Source: Clostridium beijerinckii
GTDB taxonomy: Bacteria; Bacillota; Clostridia; Clostridiales; Clostridiaceae
Reading direction: 5' to 3'
DNA: 64,000 nt
Assembly: GCF_036699995.1 (NCBI RefSeq)
Contig: NZ_CP144906.1
Location: 5,243,501 to 5,307,500 of the forward strand
Under the pieces are notes generated by a model. That model was given only the letters and a program-made list of their open reading frames with translations. It was not told the origin of the DNA and ran no database searches. Below, piece after piece: positions 55,715 through 64,000 of the stretch. The translations under genes were made by a program, and so were the position numbers. Every line of letters begins with the position of its first letter. Positions within the stretch are counted from its first letter, which is position 1.

Positions 55715-55951
55715 TCAAGATCCTTTATTGGCGCTTATGTAGTAGTTCCCAAAATCGTCATATTGTGTATAATTGATATTAAATTTGTTATCTTGAAGCA
55801 TAGAATTAATTAATTCTATATCATCCTTATTATTTCTATCTATCCTTATTACAAAATTATCATCTTTGTCTATTATATTTAAATAGTCAAATATATTACT
55901 ATAATCACTCAATTCTATGTTTCCATTAATATCCATGCTATAATCTGACAT
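55715..55951 (-). CDS. small acidic protein of unknown function
   Basis: A 78-residue acidic protein starting MSDYSMDINGNIELSDYSN. It is rich in Asp, Asn and Tyr, with FVIRIDRNNKDDIELINSML in the middle. No membrane segment, cysteine or known domain is visible. ATG 55949-55951 has AGGGGGCC upstream, which favours a real gene. It lies 111 bp upstream of the glucokinase gene on the same strand and may be co-transcribed. I do not recognise the family. Confidence 0.6.
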   Translation of the reverse strand: MSDYSMDINGNIELSDYSNIFDYLNIIDKDDNFVIRIDRNNKDDIELINSMLQDNKFNINYTQYDDFGNYYISANKGS

Positions 55952-56122
55952 TGTACAGGCCCCCTTGTTCAAATTGTATAAAATATACTATTACTAAAAT
56001 ATTATGTCTTTCTGCACATGATTTTATCCTATATATATTAATGTAAAATTTACCTTATTCCTTAATTATAGTAATTTTTATTTTATTTCTCTTTATTAAG
56101 CCCAAATATTAAGCACATAAAT

Positions 56123-56164
56123 AAAAAGTACCCTTTATGTAATACCTACACTAGAGTACTCTTT
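56123..56164 (-). terminator. terminator after the EF-G paralogue
   Basis: AAAGAGTAC pairs with GTACTTTTT (56123-56131 and 56156-56164), with one G-U pair in the minus-strand RNA, then TATTTATG. Confidence 0.65.
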
Positions 56165-56204
56165 ATTCCTATTTAATGAACTTTATCTATAACTTTCCAT
56201 AATG

Positions 56205-58286
56205 TTATTTTCTTAATTCATTAATGCTCTCTATTGCTTTTGCTACCTCTATCTCTGGAACTTCTTCATATCTTGCAAATTCTTTTGTAAATACTCCTCT
56301 TCCTTGAGTTAAAGATCTCAATTCAGTAGCATATTTTCTAATTTCGGCAAGCGGAATTTCTGATATAACCTTTTGTTTGTCCCCTTCTGGCTCCATTCCG
56401 ATTACTCTTCCCCTCTTTTTATTTATATCAGCTATCACATCTCCCATATATTCATTTGGTAATATAACTTCTACTTTCATTATAGGTTCCAATAGAATAG
56501 GTTTAGCTTGCTCTAATCCCTTTTTATAAGCTATAGAAGCTGCAACCTTAAAAGCCATTTCAGAAGAATCTACAGAGTGGTATGATCCATCATGAAGAGT
56601 CGCTTTAAGACCTATAACTGGGCATCCTGCTAAAACACCATGAGTTATACACTCTCTTAATCCTTTTTCTACTGCTGGAATAAAATTTCTTGGGACTGCG
56701 CCACCAACAACGTTATCAATAAATTCTAATTCTTCCTCCCCATCTGTTCTACGTTCAAATTTAATTACCACATCTCCATACTGTCCATGTCCACCAGACT
56801 GCTTTTTATGTTTTCCTTGTACATCTGAAAATCCCTTTATAGTTTCTTTATAAGGTACCTTTGGTAAACTTAATACTGCTTCTACACCAAATTTACTTTT
56901 TATTTTACTTGCGATTACATTAATATGTGTTTCTCCTAGTCCTGAGATTACAATTTCTGCGTTTTCTACATCTCTATCAATTTGAAAAACAGGATCTTCA
57001 TCTTTTAACTTGGCCAAGGCTTGAGATATCTTTTCCTCATCCCCTTTAGCTTGAGGGATTACAGCCATTGAGAAAACTGTTTTAGGAAAATTCATTTTGT
57101 CATATATTACTTTAAAATCAGAACTAGCTAAAGTATCGCCTGTATTTGTATACTGTAACTTAGAAATAGCACCTATATCACCAGCTATTATTCTTTTAGC
57201 TGGTATTTGTGTCTTACCTCTAATAAAACATATATGGGATAACTTTTCATTCTTATCTTTATTAACATTTAATACTGTCATATCATCTTTCGCTTCACCT
57301 GTAATAACTCTAAAAAATGATATCCTACCTACAAATGGATCTGCAATAGTTTTAAATACTAATGCAGAAAAAGGCTTATCTTGATTGAGATTAACAAAAA
57401 CCTCTTCATCATTTAAAACGTCTACAGCTTTTTGTGGAATAGCATATTCTGGCGATGGAAAACATTCTACAATATCATCAATTAAAGAATCCATTCCAAT
57501 AACTTTTGTAGCACTTCCACACATAACAGGGGCAATATCTCCACTAGCACATCCACTTATAAGGCCCTTATATATTTCCTCATCACTCAATTCGCCTTCA
57601 CTAAAATATTTATCAAGCAATACTTCATCAGTCTCAGCGACAGCTTCCATAATCATCTTCTTACAATTTTCAACTTCATCCTGGAGCTCTTCAGGTATAT
57701 CCAGTATTTTTATTTCCTTGGTCTTTACATCGTATACTCTTGCTTGTTTGGATATTATATTTATTACCCCTTTAAAATTGTCTTCTTCTCCTATAGGATA
57801 CTGAATAGGCACCACGCTGATGCCAAATTTTTCTTTAAGAGATGCTAATACTTTATTAAAATCCGAGTTCTCTCTATCTAATTTATTTATAAAAAATGTT
57901 CTAGGCAATTTAATTTTGTTACAATATTCCCAGGCTCTTTCAGTTCCCGCCTTGACACCTGAAACTCCGCTTACAACTATCATACCTACATCCACGGCTC
58001 TCATTCCTTCGATACATTCACCTTGAAAGTCTGCATATCCAGGAATATCTATAAGATTTATTTTAACATTATCTAATTCAATTGGTGCTACTGAAAGAGC
58101 AATAGAAAATTGTCTCTTCTTTTCTTCAGTATCAAAATCTAAAACCGTAGTCCCATCCTCAATATTCCCTAATCTATCTGTAATTTTTGAATAATACAGA
58201 AGGCTTTCCGCTAAGGAAGTCTTTCCAGTTCCATTATGCCCCATTAATCCTACATTTCTTAAATTTTTAATACTATAATCTTTCAT
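56205..58286 (-). CDS. elongation factor G-like GTPase (EF-G paralogue)
   Basis: A 693-residue translational GTPase with the EF-G domain order: G domain, OB domain II, domain III, domain IV and the C-terminal ferredoxin-like domain V. G1 is GHNGTGKTS at 16-24, G3 is DIPGYADF at 80-87 and G4 is NKLD at 134-137. Tyr84 replaces the catalytic His found in EF-G (DTPGH), as in the EF-G-like subfamily. The primary fusA gene usually lies in the str operon, so this is a second, specialised factor whose role is not established. Its AAGGG ribosome site is 12 nt from the ATG within a predicted hairpin. Confidence 0.9.
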   Translation of the reverse strand: MKDYSIKNLRNVGLMGHNGTGKTSLAESLLYYSKITDRLGNIEDGTTVLDFDTEEKKRQFSIALSVAPIELDNVKINLIDIPGYADFQGECIEGMRAVDVGMIVVSGVSGVKAGTERAWEYCNKIKLPRTFFINKLDRENSDFNKVLASLKEKFGISVVPIQYPIGEEDNFKGVINIISKQARVYDVKTKEIKILDIPEELQDEVENCKKMIMEAVAETDEVLLDKYFSEGELSDEEIYKGLISGCASGDIAPVMCGSATKVIGMDSLIDDIVECFPSPEYAIPQKAVDVLNDEEVFVNLNQDKPFSALVFKTIADPFVGRISFFRVITGEAKDDMTVLNVNKDKNEKLSHICFIRGKTQIPAKRIIAGDIGAISKLQYTNTGDTLASSDFKVIYDKMNFPKTVFSMAVIPQAKGDEEKISQALAKLKDEDPVFQIDRDVENAEIVISGLGETHINVIASKIKSKFGVEAVLSLPKVPYKETIKGFSDVQGKHKKQSGGHGQYGDVVIKFERRTDGEEELEFIDNVVGGAVPRNFIPAVEKGLRECITHGVLAGCPVIGLKATLHDGSYHSVDSSEMAFKVAASIAYKKGLEQAKPILLEPIMKVEVILPNEYMGDVIADINKKRGRVIGMEPEGDKQKVISEIPLAEIRKYATELRSLTQGRGVFTKEFARYEEVPEIEVAKAIESINELRK

Positions 58287-58345
58287 AATGCTGCCAAACC
58301 CTTAATCTACCCTAGAGATTGGCTCCCACCTGCCTTTCACTTAAT
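58287..58345 (-). promoter_or_regulatory. G-rich leader of the EF-G paralogue
   Basis: The minus-strand leader contains AGGCAGGTGGGAGCC and AAGGGTTTGGCAGC, unusual for this AT-rich genome. AATCT/AGATT and GCC/GGC helices (58293-58323) can form a hairpin with the AAGGG ribosome site in its bulge. A separate AGGAGG at 58384-58389 is followed by no start codon. Confidence 0.4.
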
Positions 58346-58558
58346 AATGCTATATGTTATATTTCTATTTCTATTCGTTAAATCCTCCTTATTTTCTTAA
58401 TTTTCTGAAAATTTATATTTATCCTATTTTTGAAGTAGCCCTTTAAATTAATTTGATGTTTTCTTGTAGTATTAACCAAAAAACATTATAATTTTATCTG
58501 TTAATATCTTTATAATCATGTTTATTACTTTAAATCTATCTTTGTGGAGGAAAATTTA

Positions 58559-60058
58559 ATGAAAGCAAAAAAGAATTTAAGAAACTTCTATATGTTTTGG
58601 TTTGCTTTACTTGCAATTTCTATAACTATCGGAGTCCTATTTATAAAACCCCAAGTGGGTGTTGCTGACCAAGGTGATTTCTATAGAATTATGAATATAT
58701 CTGGTCTGTCATTATTAGACTCAGATACGAACAATCCTAACTCTGTAGGATATTACGACTTTATTGTGACTGATTATAAGATTACCCCTTTAAACAATAC
58801 CGATTCTAAAAGCATCTGGAATTGTAGTTTGAGCTATCTAATAATACTTGTTAATTATATATGCAAATCACTTGATCATAATATATTTAAAACTCAATAT
58901 TTAGCTGTCATCTATAGTATTATATATATTCTTTCATTTATCATAATATTAAAATCTTTGAATATAAAAAATAATATTAAATCTATGATGGTTGTACTAA
59001 TAACCGCATTCATTTTCTTTGATGGCAATTATTTAATTTGGTTTAATAGCCTATATGGAGAACCAATGATGATAACTACACTATCATTGCTTGTTGCATC
59101 CATTCTTAACTATATTCAATACAAATACGTAATAAAGGGAACGGAAAAATTAATGTCGAAAATACTTTATATATTATTTTCAGCCTTTTTATTTTTAGGT
59201 TCTAAATTACAAGTTATTACTTCTTTACCTATTATTATAATTCTTATATGTAAAATATTATTGAATAATAGATATAATCTAAATAAAATCAGTTTAGCTA
59301 TTTTATATGTTATTACATGCTTATTGATAATCTATCCTATTCGCATCAATATGAATAGCAACAACTTAAGTAAAGACACCCAGTATAACTCAGTCTTTTA
59401 TGGCGTATTAAACGAATCTACTACTCCAGAGCAAGACTTGGTAGATTTAGGCTTAGATCCTGATTTATCAGCTGAGGCTGGGAAACATGCTTATTTGGAT
59501 TCCGATGAATATGTCAAATATATTCCTGGTTCAGAAATAACTGATGAAAAATTCTACAGCAAAATAAATAACTTTAAACTTGCAAAATTCTATTTAACTC
59601 ACCCTACTCGTTTATTAAATGGCATGAAATATACCGCAAGTAAGGCATTTTATACTAGTACTGGACTAGGTAAGTACTCAAAAGCTGATAGTTCAACCCC
59701 AGTTAGGGATTTCCATCGTTTCACACTTTGGTCATCTATAAGGGAAAAAATATTACCTAGAAATTTATATTTTATAGGATTAATTTATCTTATTATTCTG
59801 TTATGCTCACTGTATAAATATATTCGAAATAGTTCTAATCCTGAAATAAAGAACAAAATTTTCTTGCTTTGGACTGTTATATTTATAGGTATGCTTCAAT
59901 TTCCAATGCCTTTTGTAGGCAATGGAAAGGCTGATACCGCGAAACAATTATTTTTGTTCAACTTCACTTTTGATGGATTATTAATACTTATTCTTATTTA
60001 TATTCTATTTAAAGTAAATGATCTATTTAAAATAAAATTTAATTCATCTCATAAATAG
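58559..60058 (+). CDS. polytopic membrane protein, possible GT-C type glycosyltransferase
   Basis: A 499-residue protein with about ten membrane helices. After the first helix comes an extracytoplasmic loop with VGVADQGDFYRIMN. Such an acidic loop (DxGDF) resembles GT-C enzymes like the WsfD-type glycan hexose transferases, but I cannot confirm this. The region before the last helices has FHRFTLWSSIREKILPRNLY. It probably moves a sugar from a lipid carrier onto a surface glycan. ATG 58559-58561 has GTGGAGG upstream. It stands alone and is divergent from the EF-G paralogue. Confidence 0.6.
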   Translation: MKAKKNLRNFYMFWFALLAISITIGVLFIKPQVGVADQGDFYRIMNISGLSLLDSDTNNPNSVGYYDFIVTDYKITPLNNTDSKSIWNCSLSYLIILVNYICKSLDHNIFKTQYLAVIYSIIYILSFIIILKSLNIKNNIKSMMVVLITAFIFFDGNYLIWFNSLYGEPMMITTLSLLVASILNYIQYKYVIKGTEKLMSKILYILFSAFLFLGSKLQVITSLPIIIILICKILLNNRYNLNKISLAILYVITCLLIIYPIRINMNSNNLSKDTQYNSVFYGVLNESTTPEQDLVDLGLDPDLSAEAGKHAYLDSDEYVKYIPGSEITDEKFYSKINNFKLAKFYLTHPTRLLNGMKYTASKAFYTSTGLGKYSKADSSTPVRDFHRFTLWSSIREKILPRNLYFIGLIYLIILLCSLYKYIRNSSNPEIKNKIFLLWTVIFIGMLQFPMPFVGNGKADTAKQLFLFNFTFDGLLILILIYILFKVNDLFKIKFNSSHK

Positions 60059-60182
60059 GTTTAATAAGTAATTTTAGAGTAATTGTAATTTTGTTTACTC
60101 CAATTAAACCAATGTCTATATTTGTTTCTCACTAACTTATACTTATGTTTGCATAACATATTTAATTTCTGTTATAGAAAAT

Positions 60183-60229
60183 GAAGGCTAAGTACATAAT
60201 GCTTAATTTGCATCATATACTTAGCCTTC
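60183..60229. terminator. bidirectional terminator
   Basis: GAAGGCTAAGTA (60183-60194) pairs with TACTTAGCCTTC (60218-60229). The plus strand continues ACAATTTTTATT. It ends the membrane protein gene and possibly the convergent vanZ transcript. Confidence 0.8.
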
Positions 60230-60351
60230 ACAATTTTTATTCCTTATTTTCATACCTTAATATAATTAACTGATTTATATTATTTTAAAATTTGAATGAT
60301 TAATTTGGTTTTAATCTTAAATTACTATATCCCAATTATTCAAATTATCTT

Positions 60352-60804
60352 TTATTTATCTTCATTAAACTTGGCAACTATATGCATTCTAAATAGATTA
60401 ATCAATATTAGTGTAATGCCTCCAACCGTATCTATTATAACATCTCTAAAAGCACCTTCTCTTCCTAAAACAAATAATTGATGTATTTCATCAGAACAAG
60501 CGTAAAAAAATACAAAAGCTACTGTCACAAAAATAACCCTTCTGATGTTAAAATACAATTTAAACACATTAAATGCTAGTAATGATAATACCATATATTC
60601 AAGAAAATGTGCACATTTTCTAACTATAAAATTAGTAAGCTGCCCAAAGATTCCATTCATATTGATACCTATAGCAGAAAGAATATTTATTACGCCTTCA
60701 CTTTGAGAATCAGATATTTGAGCAGGTTGATTAGACATAATAAATATCCCTATCATCCAAACTATTAATAAAAACCAGTAAATAATTTTCCTTTTGTTCT
60801 TCAT
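60352..60804 (-). CDS. VanZ family protein
   Basis: A 150-residue protein with four membrane helices. The VanZ signature is present: FIVRKCAHFLEYMVLSLLAF and ACSDEIHQLFVLGREGAFRD followed by VIIDTVGG. Glycopeptide-cluster VanZ confers low-level teicoplanin resistance, but most chromosomal homologues, including this one with no van genes nearby, have unknown roles. It follows the zinc-ribbon gene by 45 bp. GAGGATG precedes the ATG. Confidence 0.92.
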   Translation of the reverse strand: MKNKRKIIYWFLLIVWMIGIFIMSNQPAQISDSQSEGVINILSAIGINMNGIFGQLTNFIVRKCAHFLEYMVLSLLAFNVFKLYFNIRRVIFVTVAFVFFYACSDEIHQLFVLGREGAFRDVIIDTVGGITLILINLFRMHIVAKFNEDK

Positions 60805-60849
60805 ACGCCATCCTCTTTAAGTACAATTTTAAAATTCACAGATATTATA

Positions 60850-61287
60850 TTACTCAGACATATATCTATTTATATAAGCAAGTGATTCTTCTAATAATTC
60901 TTGCCCCTTTTCCAAACCATCTATTTTCATCTCTAAACTACAGATTCTTTGATCAATTTGATACATAAACTGCTTTATATCTTGTAGCAACTTTGCTTCA
61001 TAAGTAACTTGTACACCTTCATCATCAATGTATATTTTTTCTGGTGGAGCACCACACTTAGAACACTTAGCATATATTCCTTGTTTATCTAAATTATTAA
61101 ACACCTTAAATGTATCGTTATTACACTCTGCACAATTTGATAACATTATAAATTCATAATAACTCACATCATAATAATAAGTACTTCCACAGTCTTTACA
61201 GACTAATTTAAGTTTATTGTCTTCTGTTGATATATGAAATTCATTACCGCTACATCCATCTTTTTTGCAGACAATAGTTCTTACCAT
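60850..61287 (-). CDS. double zinc-ribbon protein
   Basis: A 145-residue cytoplasmic protein. It has cysteine pairs at CKKDGC, CKDC, CAEC and CSKC, which form two zinc ribbons (about residues 5-90). A coiled-coil tail follows (LLQDIKQFMYQIDQRICSLE, then KIDGLEKGQELLEE). Function is unknown; the layout suggests a nucleic-acid or protein adapter. ATG 61285-61287 has GAGGGG upstream; an 11-codon extension lacks a ribosome site. It lies just upstream of vanZ and probably shares its transcript. Confidence 0.72.
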   Translation of the reverse strand: MVRTIVCKKDGCSGNEFHISTEDNKLKLVCKDCGSTYYYDVSYYEFIMLSNCAECNNDTFKVFNNLDKQGIYAKCSKCGAPPEKIYIDDEGVQVTYEAKLLQDIKQFMYQIDQRICSLEMKIDGLEKGQELLEESLAYINRYMSE

Positions 61288-61513
61288 AATCCTACCCCTC
61301 GCAATATAATTTTTATACAATAAATAAAAATACTAAATTACATTTTTACATATATTTTACATATAAATTATATATTATAATTCATTCATTGTATACTTTA
61401 ACAATTAGTATTTTTAGCCTATTTTATACTGTTGTTCTACTATTTTCTGCATCATATAACTCATGCTAGTAATAAATATTGTTGTTAAATAATATTTATA
61501 ATAAAAAAATAAA

Positions 61514-61540
61514 AAAACTATGAATAAAATTCATAGTTTT
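61514..61540 (-). terminator. rRNA operon terminator
   Basis: AAAACTATGAAT, a 3-nt loop and ATTCATAGTTTT, followed on the minus strand by TTTATTTTTTTAT, 4 bp after tRNA-Ala. It ends the 23S-5S-tRNA transcript. Confidence 0.9.
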
Positions 61541-61543
61541 CAA

Positions 61544-61619
61544 TGGTGGAGATAAAGAGATTCGAACTCTTGACCCCCTGCGTGCAAGGCAGGTGCTCTC
61601 CCAACTGAGCTATACCCCC
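61544..61619 (-). tRNA. tRNA-Ala (TGC)
   Basis: A 76-nt tRNA beginning GGGGGTATAGCTCAG, anticodon TGC in CCTTGCACGC, with encoded CCA. The acceptor stem contains GGGGGTA paired with TATCTCC, so one or two G-U pairs. It is the last gene of the rRNA operon. Confidence 0.96.
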
Positions 61620-61620
61620 A

Positions 61621-61697
61621 TGGTGGACCTTCAGGGACTCGAACCCTAGACCTACCGGTTATGAGCCGGTTGCTCTAACCAACTGAGCTAAAGATCC
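61621..61697 (-). tRNA. tRNA with CAT anticodon (elongator Met or Ile2)
   Basis: A 77-nt tRNA beginning GGATCTTTAGCTCAGTTGG, anticodon CAT in CGGCTCATAACCG, with encoded CCA. The body resembles the Bacillus GGACCTTTAGCTCAG tRNA-CAT. It is not an initiator. Whether it is Met or Ile2, with the C lysidinylated by TilS, cannot be settled by eye. It is one base from tRNA-Ala. Confidence 0.9.
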
Positions 61698-61741
61698 GTA
61701 AGTTAAATTTCTTTAACTTAACTCTTGTAATCTACAAGATT

Positions 61742-61858
61742 ACCTCGCAACGTCCTACTCTGCCACACAGTCTCCCATGCAGTACCATCGGCGCTATAGA
61801 CCTTAACTTTCCTGTTCGGAATGGGAAGGAGTGTTACCTCTATGCCATCATCACGAGA
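61742..61858 (-). rRNA. 5S rRNA of the rRNA operon
   Basis: A 117-nt 5S gene with the CCATTCCGAACAGGAAAGTTA core, about 140 bp after the 23S 3' end and 44 bp before the tRNA-CAT gene. Confidence 0.97.
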
Positions 61859-61998
61859 TGCTAGTTCATTCCAAATCTTTGATTTGGCTTCATGAACTGT
61901 ACTCCTCAACTTCGTTGAGCGAGTTTCCTTTTTGAAAAAACTTTGTTCTTTCAAAATTGCACACAGTTTCTTTAATGTATATTACAACTTGATTATAT

Positions 61999-64000
<2,002 letters not shown>

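Noticed and set aside
56205..58286. Tetracycline-resistance ribosomal protection protein (TetM-like)
   Set aside because: The G1 sequence, PGY switch II and length fit the EF-G-like paralogue; there is no mobile-element context.
60352..60804. VanZ as part of a glycopeptide resistance cluster
   Set aside because: No vanH, vanA or vanX genes are near, and chromosomal VanZ homologues are common in clostridia.
61718..61954. 78-codon minus-strand frame at the 5S gene
   Set aside because: It is a translation of the 5S rRNA and spacer.

Overview
The window is a low-G+C, AT-rich bacterial chromosome segment that fits Clostridium sensu stricto (C. beijerinckii/butyricum-like). This rests on clostridial small-protein families, a 473-residue pyruvate kinase without the extra C-terminal domain of Bacillus, a dnaE-pfkA-pyk order, a Spo0A box at abrB, split transketolase genes and dense AGGAGG ribosome sites. 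Almost everything is housekeeping and vertically inherited; I see no prophage, insertion sequence or CRISPR array. Most genes lie on the minus strand, the same direction as the rRNA operon at the right end.

Region by region. 1-297: start of an rlmD/trmA-like rRNA methyltransferase, cut by the window edge. 298-1196: a gene-free stretch with an orphan terminator and a structured element at 868-1045. 1197-14627: pyk and pfkA (lower glycolysis), dnaE, a Dabb protein, whiA-yvcK-rapZ, murB and uvrC. 14769-18058: a class B PBP, a FtsW/RodA polymerase and an FHA protein, forming a wall-synthesis unit. 18426-27949: uvrA, uvrB, a MinJ-like PDZ protein, ctpB, ftsX and ftsE, in the same order as Bacillus. 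28076-36983: a YitT transporter-like protein, split transketolase, mazEF, a LolA-like protein, nnr, acpS, a short SSB paralogue and a YihY protein. 37214-40485: three genes of UDP-GlcNAc-derived amino-uronic acid synthesis (WbpA, WbpD, WbpE types). 40723-43755: a nuclease-helicase fusion and a DUF1836 regulator. 44306-47681: abrB (plus strand), rsmI, a TrmN6-type methyltransferase and a secreted NlpC/P60 hydrolase. 48025-55951: tRNA-Pro, a HAD phosphatase, parvulin, ung, a DUF3785-like protein, a free-standing 5S-tRNA-Phe operon, a sirtuin, cinA and ROK glucokinase. 56205-61287: an EF-G paralogue, a polytopic possible glycosyltransferase, VanZ and a double zinc-ribbon protein. 61514-64000: the end of an rRNA operon (23S, 5S, tRNA-CAT, tRNA-Ala).

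The genes link wall growth and division (murB, PBP/FtsW/FHA, FtsEX with CtpB, the NlpC hydrolase, the YvcK/RapZ/WhiA cluster), DNA repair (UvrABC, Ung, helicase, SSB) and central sugar metabolism (Glk, PfkA, Pyk, Tkt). No wholly new multi-gene system is evident. The most unusual items are regulatory or structural: the 868-1045 element, a promoter-sORF-terminator unit at 35198-35318, an in-frame 22-codon extension behind a UDP-sugar dehydrogenase stop, a SD in a hairpin bulge before the EF-G paralogue, exact palindromes at two promoters, and a MazE antitoxin lacking most of its DNA-binding fold.
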